NCBI GenBank assembly: GCA_964611645.1
Contig: CAZTAO010000019.1
Span: 1 to 64,000, forward strand
Source: CAZTAO01 sp964611645
GTDB lineage: Bacteria > Armatimonadota > UBA5829
Direction of reading: 5' to 3'
Length of the DNA stretch: 64,000 bases
Part shown: piece after piece, positions 1 to 8,608 of the stretch
Layout: every line of letters begins with the position of its first letter
Position numbering within the stretch: position 1 is the stretch's first letter
Notes under the pieces: generated by a model
Seen by the model: only the letters and a program-made list of their open reading frames with translations
Told to the model about the DNA's origin: nothing
Databases searched by the model: none
Position numbers and translations under genes: made by a program

Positions 1-248
1 CCTGTAGCGTGTTACCACATACTAAAGTAATGTGGTAAATAACACGGTACAGAAACCTCTCTATTCTGCCGTGTTAATACCCCCATGTGCGGGTGGTGAA
101 TTGGCACGCCACACCGGATGCTCCGCCATGCCTGCCGAGTGTCAGCGGCAATGCGTATGCTGGTTTGCCAATGGGAATACCGGTAATGGGGTAATTAACA
201 AATCAGGATACTTGAGATGCGGAACCCCGCTATGTCTTGATTTTCCAT

Positions 249-275
249 CCCTCCAGTCTCTCCGAGGCTGGAGGG
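249..275. repeat. CCCTCCAG-type hairpin, copy 1
   Basis: Arms CCCTCCAG (249-256) and CTGGAGGG (268-275) pair perfectly around an 11-nt loop. Related copies lie at 324-350 and 24080-24105. Confidence 0.7.
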
Positions 276-276
276 G

Positions 277-324
277 CCTACGGGTGAGCAGAGGCAGTAC
301 CCTACGGGTGAGCAGAGGCAGTAC
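277..324. repeat. 24-bp tandem direct duplication
   Basis: The 24-mer that begins CCTACGGGTGAGCAG occurs twice back to back (277-300 and 301-324) without mismatch. It lies between two hairpins of the CCCTCCAG family and encodes nothing recognisable. Confidence 0.9.
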
Positions 325-350
325 CCTCCAGGTTCGGAGGACCTGTAGGG
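324..350. repeat. CCCTCCAG-type hairpin, copy 2
   Basis: Arms CCCTCCAGGT (324-333) and ACCTGTAGGG (341-350) pair with one mismatch around a 7-nt loop. Same family as 249-275 and 24080-24105. Confidence 0.7.
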
Positions 351-423
351 ATGAATCCCCGCCGCAGCGGCTTCGCGTCCTTCGCCCATTTCGCGTCCTT
401 CGCGATTCAAACCGTCCCGCCAT

Positions 424-453
424 TTGACCCTCCCTACCCATGAATGTTAGAAT
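424..453 (+). promoter_or_regulatory. Candidate sigma70 promoter giving a near-leaderless mRNA
   Basis: TTGACC (424-429) and TAGAAT (448-453) are 18 bp apart. Transcription would begin near 460, two or three bases before the ATG at 463, and no Shine-Dalgarno sequence precedes that ATG. The mRNA of the FemAB-alr pair may therefore be leaderless. Confidence 0.45.
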
Positions 454-462
454 CCTCGAGTT

Positions 463-1548
463 ATGAACTTCCGCATTGCTGACGATTCCCACCATGATGC
501 TTTCAACCGGTTTGTCGCGCGATTCGACACCGGCGACCTCTTGCAGTCCTGCGAGTGGGCCGTGCTCAAGGGGCGGGGCGGCTGGGGTTCCGTGAAGGCG
601 TTTGCCGAGGAGGGTGGGGAGATTGTGGCTGCGGCCTCCATCCTTACCCGCCGGATTCCTCGCACCAACCGCTGCCTCATGTACTGCCCGCGCGGCCCGG
701 TGCTCGATACCACTAACGGCCCACTGGTCAAGGAGTTTATCGGCCTTCTGGCCAAGCTTGCCCGTGAGCGGCGGGCGATTATGCTCAAGATAGACCCGCC
801 CGTGCCTGTCGAAGACGCCATCAGCGAGGCTAACCTGCGCGGGGCGGGGTTTGTGCCGGTGGTGAGCGCGGGGTTTGGGGGAGTGCAGCCCAAGGCCGTG
901 ATGCAGCTAGACCTGGACAAGTCGGAAGATGACCTCCTGGCATCGTTCAAGCCCAAATGGCGCTACAACATCCGCTTGGCCAAGCGCAAGGGCGTGGAGG
1001 TTAACCTGGACTGCGGCAAAGAAGACCTTCCCGCATTCTACGCCCTCCTCAAGGAAACCTGCCAGCGCGACGGCTTCCTGGTGCGGGACTACAAGTATTT
1101 CGAGGACATGTTCGATATTCTCACCCGGCAGGGCTTCATCCGCCTTGTTCTGGCGAGGTTCGAGGGAGAGCCGGTCTCGGGCGCGCTGATGTATATCTTC
1201 GGCGACAAAGCCATGTACACCTACGGCGCATCCTCCAACCGCCACCGCAACGTCATGCCCAACCACCTGATGCAGTGGGAGATGATCCGCCTGGCGCTCT
1301 CCAAGGGCTGCAAGTGGTACGATTTCCGGGGAGTCAGCCCCAAGAAAGAAGACGACCCGACAGACCACCTCCAGGGCCTGAACCGTTTCAAAGAAGGCTT
1401 CTCGCCAAGGTTCGTGGAATACATAGGGGAGTACGACCTGGTAATATCGCCCGGGTTCTACTGGCTCTGGAACATCGCAATGCCCCGAGTTCGCGGGATT
1501 ATGAAAGCCCGAAAACGCGCGGCAAGCGCCCAGCAGTCCGAGGTGTGA
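463..1548 (+). CDS. FemAB/FemX-type peptidoglycan bridge aminoacyltransferase
   Basis: A 361-residue member of the FemAB (lipid II:glycine glycyltransferase-like) branch of the GNAT superfamily. Family members use aminoacyl-tRNA to add amino acids to the peptidoglycan stem peptide at the cytoplasmic face of the membrane. Seen in the sequence: the N-terminal half includes 'LLQSCEWAVLKGRGGW' (near residue 25), which matches the family's opening motif, and the C-terminal half includes 'YDFRGVSP' (about 285) and 'LNRFKEGFSP' (about 305), the family's typical end block. Length fits the family (330-420). The ATG at 463 lacks a Shine-Dalgarno, see the promoter entry. alr starts 2 nt after the stop, so the pair is probably one cell-wall operon: alr makes D-alanine, FemAB modifies the stem peptide. 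The amino acid added cannot be read from sequence. Confidence 0.85.
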   Translation: MNFRIADDSHHDAFNRFVARFDTGDLLQSCEWAVLKGRGGWGSVKAFAEEGGEIVAAASILTRRIPRTNRCLMYCPRGPVLDTTNGPLVKEFIGLLAKLARERRAIMLKIDPPVPVEDAISEANLRGAGFVPVVSAGFGGVQPKAVMQLDLDKSEDDLLASFKPKWRYNIRLAKRKGVEVNLDCGKEDLPAFYALLKETCQRDGFLVRDYKYFEDMFDILTRQGFIRLVLARFEGEPVSGALMYIFGDKAMYTYGASSNRHRNVMPNHLMQWEMIRLALSKGCKWYDFRGVSPKKEDDPTDHLQGLNRFKEGFSPRFVEYIGEYDLVISPGFYWLWNIAMPRVRGIMKARKRAASAQQSEV

Positions 1549-1550
1549 CC

Positions 1551-2666
1551 ATGCGGCAGATTCTGCACGATGTCTGGGTGGAAGTCGATCTGTCGGCGCT
1601 GAAACGCAACGCCCGCCAGGTCCTGGGCCTCATCGGCGATAACTGCAAGCTCATCGCGGTAGTCAAAGCCAACGGCTACGGCCACGGCTATGTCGAGCCG
1701 GCGAAGGCGTTTCTGTCAGTCGGCGCATACGGGCTGGCCGTCACCAGGCTGGATGAGGCGCTGGTACTCAGAGACGCAGGCATCGAAAGCCCCATCCTGG
1801 CTCTTGCCCCCGTACTGCCGGGGAACCTCCAAACAGCCATCGACGCCCACATAGACCTCACGGTGACCGGCGTCGACCAACTCAAAGCAGTCTCCGAGCA
1901 AGCCTCCAAAGCCGGAACACAAGCCCGGGTTCATCTCAAGATAGACACGGGGATGGGCAGGCTGGGCGCATTGCCTACAGACGTGCCCAGCATCGCCGCC
2001 GCCCTCAGGGAATTGCCAAGTCTGTCCATCGCCGGTGTCTTCACCCACTTCGCCGGCTCCGCCGACAAAGACATCTCGGGCAGCAAAGCCCAGTTTGAAG
2101 TCTTTCAGAACTGCCTCGCCACTGTTCACGCTTCGGGGACCACAGGGTTCATGGCCCACGCGGCCAACAGCGCCGCAGCGGTCAGGCTGCCGGAGTCCAG
2201 GCTCAACGCAGTCCGCGTCGGCACACTGCTCTATGGCCAATACCCGTCAGAGCATGTGCACAAAAAGGCGGATGTGAAATCGGGCTGGAGACTCAAAGCC
2301 AGAATATGTGAGGTGCGAGACCTGCCTGTGGGCGCGAAAGTTGGCTACGGCGGGGAGTTCACCTGCCGCAGGCCCACTCGAACCGCCCTGATTCCTGTTG
2401 GCTTCGCCGACGGCTACACCCTTGCCCCGGAAGGTCCCATCTACCGGCAGGGCGCGTTGGAATTCGCTGCGCGCAAGGCTAAGCGGCAACTACATGTGGA
2501 GATCAACGAGAAGCGTGCGCCGGTGATTGGCCGTGTCGCCATGCAGATGATAGCCGTGGACGTAACCGACATCGAAGGCGTGGCGGTCGGCACGGAAGCC
2601 ATCATCCCCTGCATGCGTATCCCTTCAAGCGCACTGCTGCCAAGAGTCTACGTGGACTCTGTCTGA
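1551..2666 (+). CDS. alr: Alanine racemase
   Basis: PLP-dependent alanine racemase interconverting L- and D-alanine for peptidoglycan, 371 residues, usual family length. The PLP lysine is K39 in 'VVKANGYGHG'. The second catalytic residue is Y266 in 'KVGYGGEF'. The substrate-binding block 'HLKIDTGMGRLG' and the C-terminal 'GRVAMQMIAVDVTDI' are also present, although the latter has Ala and Gln where most homologues have Cys/Ser and Asp (GRVCMDM). The ATG at 1551 is chosen because homology begins there ('HDVWVEVDLSAL'); upstream codons only read through femAB in another frame. It follows femAB by 2 nt. Its last 19 bp overlap the convergent AI-2E gene (stop 2648), so the two mRNAs share complementary 3' ends. 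Confidence 0.95.
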   Translation: MRQILHDVWVEVDLSALKRNARQVLGLIGDNCKLIAVVKANGYGHGYVEPAKAFLSVGAYGLAVTRLDEALVLRDAGIESPILALAPVLPGNLQTAIDAHIDLTVTGVDQLKAVSEQASKAGTQARVHLKIDTGMGRLGALPTDVPSIAAALRELPSLSIAGVFTHFAGSADKDISGSKAQFEVFQNCLATVHASGTTGFMAHAANSAAAVRLPESRLNAVRVGTLLYGQYPSEHVHKKADVKSGWRLKARICEVRDLPVGAKVGYGGEFTCRRPTRTALIPVGFADGYTLAPEGPIYRQGALEFAARKAKRQLHVEINEKRAPVIGRVAMQMIAVDVTDIEGVAVGTEAIIPCMRIPSSALLPRVYVDSV

Positions 2667-3814
2667 TCCGGAGAGGCCTCTCCGACTGTAGCCTCCGGCT
2701 GGCTCTTCGTCTTGAAGAGTTCCGGGTACATGTAGGTCAGCGCGACCTGTATAGAGGCTGTAACAGGCATAGCGGCGATCATCCCCGGCAGGCCGAAGAG
2801 CTTCGCCCCGACAACCAGAGAAAACAGCGCCAGCAGCGGATGCACCCCCACGCTCTTCCCCACAACCCTCGGCACCACCAAAGTATCGAAGACCACGAAG
2901 CTCTGGACCATCATTCCCACCATCAGGATGACTGCCATCACCGGGGAGTCCGGATGCTGCACCATCGCCATAATGCCGACCGTTAGGGTGGCGGTAAGCA
3001 CTCCCACATACGGGATCATATACAAAAGGCCCGACAACGCTCCGATAACAAGTCCCCACCGCAGCCCCGCCGCCGACAGCCAGATTGAGGCAACCACGCT
3101 GAACAGCACTGCAACAATGGCCATCCCGCGCACATAGCCCCTGAAGACCTTACCAACAGCAGTGCTGATGTGGATCAGGCGGTCGCGTCGGTTCTCCGGG
3201 GTCAGGCTGATGATTCTCGCGGTTATGAGGTCCCAGTCCCGCAGAAGGTAGATAGTTGCGAGTGGAATGAAGATCACCCACAAAATGCGCCCGAACAAAG
3301 AACCCAGCGCGCCGGTGATGAAGCCCAGGGTCGCTTTGCCTCCCGTCTCCAACTGGACGGAGAACTGGGTAGCCAGTTCGCGGACCGTGGTAGGCAAATG
3401 TAGCCTCTCAAGCTGGTTGCTGTGGCTTTGCAGGAAGCCATTGATCTGCTGTTCCGCCTGAGTGGACAGAGTGGAGTAGTTGGTGGCCAGATCAGCGGCC
3501 TGCGCGGCGATCCTGGGCACAACCAGGAACCCCACAAGCAGCAGCAGGAGCACGAACCCCAGGCTGACTATCGCCACCCCGGCTCCGCGAGACAGCCCTC
3601 GACTCTGGACCCTGTCAACCACCGGGTCAAGGAAAAGCGCCAGGACTATTGCGATGACAAACGGCGTGGCCACCTCCAGCAGCGGGGCAACCAGGGTCTC
3701 GTGCGCGCTGCTGACCACGTACACAGCCGCAGCCAGCGCTATCATCCATGCTGCCACGGTTACCGCCCGTGCGTGCCTGTCGTGAGTCTGCAGTCTCTTT
3801 TCGGTATCGTCCAA
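2648..3814 (-). CDS. AI-2E family transporter (PerM/YhhT-like membrane protein)
   Basis: A 388-residue polytopic membrane protein of the AI-2E exporter (UPF0118) family. Some members export small molecules or ions (Na+/H+ exchange or AI-2 release); the substrate here cannot be inferred. Visible features: two N-terminal transmembrane segments (about residues 18-75), a soluble amphipathic stretch around 100-155 ('EQQINGFLQSHSNQLERLH'), and a C-terminal cluster of hydrophobic segments with the family hallmark 'GKSVGVHPLLALFSLVVG' near residue 315. The TTG start at 3814 is preceded by GGAGGA with 9-nt spacing. The gene converges on alr and overlaps its last 19 bp. Confidence 0.85.
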   Translation of the reverse strand: MDDTEKRLQTHDRHARAVTVAAWMIALAAAVYVVSSAHETLVAPLLEVATPFVIAIVLALFLDPVVDRVQSRGLSRGAGVAIVSLGFVLLLLLVGFLVVPRIAAQAADLATNYSTLSTQAEQQINGFLQSHSNQLERLHLPTTVRELATQFSVQLETGGKATLGFITGALGSLFGRILWVIFIPLATIYLLRDWDLITARIISLTPENRRDRLIHISTAVGKVFRGYVRGMAIVAVLFSVVASIWLSAAGLRWGLVIGALSGLLYMIPYVGVLTATLTVGIMAMVQHPDSPVMAVILMVGMMVQSFVVFDTLVVPRVVGKSVGVHPLLALFSLVVGAKLFGLPGMIAAMPVTASIQVALTYMYPELFKTKSQPEATVGEASPDQTEST

Positions 3815-3846
3815 GTCACCAATCCTCCGGCACGGGGCCCACAGCC

Positions 3847-6117
3847 CTATTCGCGCAATCTATCGCCAACCGCGTTTACAACCGCCGCGGCCTTCTGTTC
3901 GATCTTTGTGATGTCTTCACTGAGTCCTTTGCTCTTGCCGCTTATCGCCCTGGCATACGCCTGCCGCCACGGCTCGAATGTGCTCCAATACTGCTCTCGG
4001 AGCTTTGCCAGGTCAAGGCTGGACTTCAGACCTGTATCATACATCAAACGCTCTACTTTACCCAAACGCCGCGCTGTGGCGTCCAGCCTGGTCTTTGCGG
4101 TCCAGTATGGCTTTATGCCGCGCATCGTCGTGCTGAGCGCCGCAGTGGCCCTAACGGCCGCCTGCATGGCCTCGTCACACCTGCCCTTCGCGGAAAACGC
4201 GACTGCTTTGGCTCTCAGTCGGTTGATGACGGTCAGGTCTGCCCCGTAGCGCTTTGCGATGGATATATCTGGGGTCTGGACCCGAAGCTCTTCCTCAATC
4301 CGCTTGGTCAGAATCGCCCTGCGGTCCTGCTCGAACTCCTCGATTGTGCCGCACAGGTAGATCGCTCCTTCGCCCGGCCTCAAAGGGGCTACGGTGAGCC
4401 TTTCGGGCGAGTCGGACGCCTTGCCCGGCAGGTCCAGGTCCCAGATGTGGGCACCCAACTGCCTCCACGCCTGCGGCAGGGTGAGCTTGGCTGTTTGAGA
4501 TGTCTTGAGGTTGGTGTTCACCGCCACCAGGTAGCGCACCTTGCGAATCGGGTCAAATAGTGTGCCAGTGAGTATCTGGGGGTTGTTGCTCAATATCTGG
4601 GAACCGGTGTCAACCTCACAGTCCAGCAGCCTGCCGCATACCGGGATCAGCTTCTTCGCGAGAACGCCGGTCTCTTTGAATAACGGGTTGGGGTTGCCCC
4701 ATGGGTCTGCCATCATCTTGAACTTTTCCGGCACGGCGTTGTAGGCGAAGTAGATAATGCCTCTGGCCCCGCCTGCAATGGCCTCGTAGGTCATCAGCCG
4801 AAGCTCTGCGGGGGTGGGGGACCTGTATCCCTCGGTGGCTTTCCACTCCGCCATCCCGAACGACTGCAGTATCACCCAATGCCGCCGATTGCCAGTGACT
4901 CTCGCCACCTGCCCGCACCACTCGTAGACGTCCCTGGGGTCGGTCGTCTTCCCGATTGCCAGAGGATAGTGATCGCTGATCGCTACCTGGAAGTAGGGGT
5001 TGAATGCCCGAATGGAGTTGATGTCCCAGAAGCAGGTCCCGACTATCCTGCCGGGGTCGGCCTGTTCTATGAGCCTCTTCGCGGCGGCCATCTGCCAAAG
5101 CTGATCGGCCGAAGGTTCATCACCAATGTCGTAGCCCAGAACCGCCGGGGAGTTCTTTGTGCTGGTGACGAAGTCGCGGATCCAGGCTGTTGTCTCAGAC
5201 TCGCCCTTGGTTGCATATAGGTACGGCGCCTCGCGCATTCGCACGAAGGTCTTGATGCCCGCCGCCTGTGCCGCTTCCACATACGGGCTGGTAAGCTGGT
5301 TTGGCGAGTATTTGCGCCCACGAGAAACCAGAGGCGCTCCCGCGAGCACGAAGTTGAGGTGGTTTCGCGTAAGCACGGACAGGCTGTGCTCCTGGGTCAG
5401 GCTGTGTTCGGAGCCATCGCTGGAACTGTCGGCATATACGCCGAACGGGAAGAACTGCCTCAGGACAGGCTGCTGTGGCGGCACATAGTCCCTCATCAGC
5501 TTCACCCAGTTGTCATCCAGCGCCTTCTCATCGGGGGTGAAAGTGCGGAACCGGACATAGTCCACCCGCATTTCCATCTCTTTGCCCGCGGATGGCTGGA
5601 TCCACAACTCCAACGTGACTATCTTCCTCGGTGTCCATTCCCTGGGAAGCGAGCTTTCCGTGGCCGGCCTCATCACCACTGTCTGCCACTCGTCGCTCCC
5701 GGTCGGAGTGAATATGGTGTATGGGGTGGTGCGGGTGCCGTCCTGGTACTCAAAGGTTGGCAGAACAACGAGGTTTCCGTCGCCGGGCAGCTTGCACCTG
5801 ATCTCCAGCATCGGGAACCTGGTGAGGTCCACGTTGATGCTCCGAAACTCAGCGCTCGCATAGTCACCCGGCCCCGAGAGGCTCTCCTGGTCGAACTTCG
5901 CGCCAAGCACAAGCGCTCCATCCTCAAACCGGCTGATCAACCTGTTGTTGTCAGCCCCGGTAGATCGCTTCACAAACGACAGAATTCCGCCGTTCGCTGT
6001 CCCGTCATCGAAGTTGGCCTCCCAACCGGTGGTCTGGGCAAGCAGAGGCAAGGAGATGAGCAGGAGCAGGACGGGGATGAATACAGACGTTTTCAAGTGT
6101 CGCGTGGCCTTGGTCAC
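3847..6117 (-). CDS. Secreted glycosidase-like protein of unknown family
   Basis: A 756-residue exported protein. Residues 1-27 form a signal peptide (basic start, leucine-rich core, cleavage near 'LLAQ'). Residues about 30-195 look like a carbohydrate-binding beta-sandwich ('EMRVDYVRFRTF' as its closing strand). Residues 215-520 resemble a TIM barrel: 'FFPFGVYA', 'VLGYDIGDEPSADQLW' with a D-E pair in the usual place of a glycosidase acid/base, and 'WVILQSFGMAEW'. A C-terminal region of about 180 residues is helical. No exact family is recognised and catalysis is inferred. The GTG start at 6117 has GAGGAG 10 nt upstream, and it lies 6 nt after the cREC gene, so the two are probably co-transcribed. 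Confidence 0.65.
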   Translation of the reverse strand: MTKATRHLKTSVFIPVLLLLISLPLLAQTTGWEANFDDGTANGGILSFVKRSTGADNNRLISRFEDGALVLGAKFDQESLSGPGDYASAEFRSINVDLTRFPMLEIRCKLPGDGNLVVLPTFEYQDGTRTTPYTIFTPTGSDEWQTVVMRPATESSLPREWTPRKIVTLELWIQPSAGKEMEMRVDYVRFRTFTPDEKALDDNWVKLMRDYVPPQQPVLRQFFPFGVYADSSSDGSEHSLTQEHSLSVLTRNHLNFVLAGAPLVSRGRKYSPNQLTSPYVEAAQAAGIKTFVRMREAPYLYATKGESETTAWIRDFVTSTKNSPAVLGYDIGDEPSADQLWQMAAAKRLIEQADPGRIVGTCFWDINSIRAFNPYFQVAISDHYPLAIGKTTDPRDVYEWCGQVARVTGNRRHWVILQSFGMAEWKATEGYRSPTPAELRLMTYEAIAGGARGIIYFAYNAVPEKFKMMADPWGNPNPLFKETGVLAKKLIPVCGRLLDCEVDTGSQILSNNPQILTGTLFDPIRKVRYLVAVNTNLKTSQTAKLTLPQAWRQLGAHIWDLDLPGKASDSPERLTVAPLRPGEGAIYLCGTIEEFEQDRRAILTKRIEEELRVQTPDISIAKRYGADLTVINRLRAKAVAFSAKGRCDEAMQAAVRATAALSTTMRGIKPYWTAKTRLDATARRLGKVERLMYDTGLKSSLDLAKLREQYWSTFEPWRQAYARAISGKSKGLSEDITKIEQKAAAVVNAVGDRLRE

Positions 6118-6123
6118 AGTCGA

Positions 6124-6504
6124 TCACTCCTCAAAAGGCTCATAAACAGCCCGATATCCGGCGGACTTCAGTGTCTTCACCATATCCAGCGCGGCCCAGT
6201 AGTTGTGGCTGTGGATGATGAAGCGTGTCTTTCTGAGGTGCTTGGGCCTGATCTCCGCGATAATGCGGACTACTTCCATCCCGCAGTCTTCCCTGCCCGG
6301 ATCGACCCACATCTCACCGCCCAGGTCGTGATCCAGGTATATCTCGCGCCAGTTGTTGGCGAGTTGCTCCACGCACTCCGCTGCGGTCTCGACCCACACC
6401 GTGCCAGGGTGCAGCCCTAGAAAGGCTTCGGCCCTGGACGGGTCGTCATCCAGAAATAGTATTCGCGGTGTTTCTGTCGACGGCAAATCACGCTCCGGCT
6501 GCAA
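6124..6504 (-). CDS. Cyclic-phosphate-processing receiver-domain (cREC) protein
   Basis: A small protein of about 126 residues made of a single receiver-like fold. 'ILFLDDDPSRAEAF' (residues 15-28) gives the acidic cluster at the end of strand 1, 'IYLDHDLGG' (55-63) gives the second acidic site, and 'FIIHSHN' lies near the C-terminus. Conserved Asp and His residues of this kind mark the cREC family, a receiver variant proposed from comparative genomics to process cyclic phosphates rather than act in phosphorelay. No output domain or kinase is adjacent. The start is uncertain: TTG at 6504 or TTG at 6486, the latter with GGAG 7 nt upstream. The downstream secreted glycosidase-like gene begins 6 nt after the stop. 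Confidence 0.7.
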   Translation of the reverse strand: MQPERDLPSTETPRILFLDDDPSRAEAFLGLHPGTVWVETAAECVEQLANNWREIYLDHDLGGEMWVDPGREDCGMEVVRIIAEIRPKHLRKTRFIIHSHNYWAALDMVKTLKSAGYRAVYEPFEE

Positions 6505-6520
6505 CTATGCAGACACGTGA

Positions 6521-7255
6521 TTAGTTCATCGCGGGAGCAGCAGAATCCTTCCGGCTGGGGTGGGGTCTGCCGAGGTGGATATCAACCAGCGCTTTCAGGC
6601 AGGCGAACGGCTCTCTGACTTCGCTGCGCCAGTAGGACTCACCCGGCACATCCGCTGCGAACCCGACTGCATCCAGCCCCATTTGGTCTGCAAGAAACAG
6701 TGAGCGGAAGAGGTGGTATCTGTGTGTTACTATCAACGCCTTCGTCAGCCCGTATACGTGTCCTGCCCGATACATCGACTCGTAGGTCCGCACACCCGCT
6801 GGATCGATCACTATGGCTTGCCTCGGCACTCCACGGACGACAAGATAGTCTCGCATCTGCCCCGGCTCATCTCCGCGTTTGGTCGCGCAGTTGCCGGACA
6901 CTATCAGCTTGTTTGTCTTGCCTGACCTGTACAACTCGACAGCGGCGTCTAGGCGTTCTCGGAGCTGGGAGTTGCAGGTTCCGTCTTTGGCGAGGCCCGC
7001 TCCGAGGACTATCGCGGTTCTCCCCCCAGGCACATCCTCCACCCGGGAGTAGATCGGCTGCTTCGCGTGAGCGGATACATAGAGGCTTGCGGTCTTGCCG
7101 ACTGCGGCGACCAGGGCAAGCGCCAGAATCACTGTCACTACAGCGGCCCCTGCTATTCTCTTCAAGCGTCGTGCGAGCAAAATGTCGGCTCCAGTAAGGA
7201 AAAGGGCCGGGACGTTTCCGCCTCGGCCCCATTGTCTGTCTAGCTTGTCGCTCAA
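6521..7255 (-). CDS. SanA/YdcF-type DUF218 (ElyC-like) membrane protein
   Basis: A 244-residue protein with one N-terminal transmembrane segment (about 35-55) and an extracytoplasmic DUF218 domain. Diagnostic blocks are 'AIVLGAGLAKDGTCNSQLRERLDAA' (in parts: VLGAGL, LRERLDAA), 'LIVSGNCATKRGDEPGQM', 'VRTYESMYRA' and 'ALIVTHRYHLFRSLFL'. Family members (SanA, ElyC, YdcF) influence envelope integrity; the reaction is not established. A TTG at 7255 lies immediately downstream of the enolase stop (7259), so translational coupling to eno is likely. The exact start is uncertain because the AAGGG sequence sits right against this codon. Confidence 0.75.
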   Translation of the reverse strand: MSDKLDRQWGRGGNVPALFLTGADILLARRLKRIAGAAVVTVILALALVAAVGKTASLYVSAHAKQPIYSRVEDVPGGRTAIVLGAGLAKDGTCNSQLRERLDAAVELYRSGKTNKLIVSGNCATKRGDEPGQMRDYLVVRGVPRQAIVIDPAGVRTYESMYRAGHVYGLTKALIVTHRYHLFRSLFLADQMGLDAVGFAADVPGESYWRSEVREPFACLKALVDIHLGRPHPSRKDSAAPAMN

Positions 7256-7258
7256 CCC

Positions 7259-8551
7259 TTAGCGGTTGATGTTGTAGAACGCTTCCAGGCCCAGGTATCG
7301 GGCGGCGTCGCCGAGGTCGTCCTCGATCCGCAGAAGCTGGTTGTACTTGGCAACCCGGTCGCTTCGGCACGGCGCGCCAGTCTTGATCTGGCCGGCGTTG
7401 GTGGCGACCACCAGGTCGGCGATGAAGCTGTCTTCGGTCTCACCCGATCTGTGGCTCACAACTGCGGTCCATCCGGCTCTTTTGGCCATTTCGATGGCGT
7501 CCATTGTCTCGGTGAGGGAACCGATCTGGTTGACCTTGATCAGGATGGAGTTGCTTGCGCCAAGCTCGATGCCCTTGATCAGGCGCTCGGTGTTGGTGAC
7601 GTAGAGGTCGTCGCCGACGATCTGCACTCTGTCGCCGATCCTCTTGGTCAGTTCAACCCAACCGTCCCAGTCGTCCTCGCTGAGGCCGTCCTCGATGGAG
7701 ATGATCGGGAACTTGTTCACCAGGCCTTCGTAGTAGTCGACCATTTCGGCGGTTGTCCGCTTGACGCCTTCACCCTCGAACACGTACACGCCGTCTTTGT
7801 ACATCTCGGTGGCGGCTGAGTCCAGAGCAATGTGGAAGTCCTCTCCGGGCACGTAGCCGGCCTGCTTGATAGCTTCGAGGATGATTGTGATGGTCTCTTC
7901 CGTGCTCTTGAGGTTGGGGGCAAATCCGCCCTCATCGCCGATCGCCGTGCTCAGACCCTTGGACTTGAGCACCTTGGCGAGGTTGTGGTAGACCTCGGCG
8001 CACATTCTCAGCGCCGAACTCCAGCAGCAGGCGCCGGTGGGCATGATCATGAATTCCTGCACGTCCACGGTGTTGTCGGCGTGCTTGCCGCCGTTGAGAA
8101 TGTTCATCATCGGGACAGGAAGTGTCTTGGCGTTAACGCCTCCCAGATAGCGATAGAGGGGAAGCCCGACCGACTCCGCCGCTGCCTTCGCGCAGGCCAT
8201 GGACACGCCCAGGATCGCGTTCGCGCCCAGGTTGCCCTTGTTGTCGGACTCGTCAGCCTCGATCATGGTCTCGTCTATGGCGATCTGCTCTGTCACGGGG
8301 AAGCCCAGAAGCTCGGCGGCGATGGTCTCGTTGACGTTGTTCACGGCATTGAGCACGCCCTTGCCAAGATAACGGTCTTTGTCGCCGTCGCGAAGCTCAA
8401 CTGCCTCGTAGGCGCCGGTGGAGGCTCCGGACGGCACTGCCGCTCGGCCCATTGTCCCGTCTTCGAGGTAAACCTCGACTTCCACGGTCGGATTGCCGCG
8501 GGAGTCGAGTATTTCTCTTGCATGGATTTCTTCTATGCTGGCTACTATCAC
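7259..8551 (-). CDS. eno: Enolase (phosphopyruvate hydratase)
   Basis: Glycolytic enolase converting 2-phosphoglycerate to phosphoenolpyruvate, cytoplasmic, also a possible RNA-degradosome partner. Conserved blocks: 'REILDSRGNPTVEVEV', 'PSGASTGAYEAVELRDGD', 'AIGDEGGFAPNL' (catalytic Glu), 'ISIEDGLSEDDWDGW' (Mg ligands), 'LIKVNQIGSLTET' (catalytic Lys) and 'VVSHRSGETEDSFIADL'. Length of about 430 residues is normal. GTG at 8551 is preferred because AGAGG lies 8 nt upstream; another GTG at 8560 has no usable Shine-Dalgarno. A good promoter lies at 8609-8638. The downstream SanA-like gene is probably in the same transcript. Confidence 0.97.
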   Translation of the reverse strand: MIVASIEEIHAREILDSRGNPTVEVEVYLEDGTMGRAAVPSGASTGAYEAVELRDGDKDRYLGKGVLNAVNNVNETIAAELLGFPVTEQIAIDETMIEADESDNKGNLGANAILGVSMACAKAAAESVGLPLYRYLGGVNAKTLPVPMMNILNGGKHADNTVDVQEFMIMPTGACCWSSALRMCAEVYHNLAKVLKSKGLSTAIGDEGGFAPNLKSTEETITIILEAIKQAGYVPGEDFHIALDSAATEMYKDGVYVFEGEGVKRTTAEMVDYYEGLVNKFPIISIEDGLSEDDWDGWVELTKRIGDRVQIVGDDLYVTNTERLIKGIELGASNSILIKVNQIGSLTETMDAIEMAKRAGWTAVVSHRSGETEDSFIADLVVATNAGQIKTGAPCRSDRVAKYNQLLRIEDDLGDAARYLGLEAFYNINR

Positions 8552-8608
8552 GGTTTGCACCTCTGCATGCGTAGTCTTCTCGCCGGAAACGCCGACTGAA
8601 GTCGAATC

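Larger units (their letters stand above)
1..462. other. Non-coding region with short repeats
   Basis: No convincing gene is visible. The open frames across this stretch have low-complexity translations that run through palindromes and a tandem repeat, and no ribosome binding site precedes them. The region holds two hairpins of the CCCTCCAG family, a 24-bp tandem duplication, and the promoter of the next gene. Positions 355-420 carry degenerate 'ttcgcgtccttcgc' repeats of the kind seen in other gaps of this window. Confidence 0.6.

Noticed and set aside
32..427. 131-codon open frame at the window start
   Set aside because: Its translation runs through hairpins and a 24-bp tandem repeat, has no homology, and lacks a ribosome binding site.
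1275..1550. 92-codon N-terminal extension of alanine racemase
   Set aside because: It overlaps femAB in another frame; homology and the start spacing point to ATG 1551.
3422..4560. Long plus-strand open frames opposite the AI-2E and glycosidase-like genes
   Set aside because: They are antisense shadows in GC-rich DNA; the opposite strand encodes recognisable proteins with good start sites.
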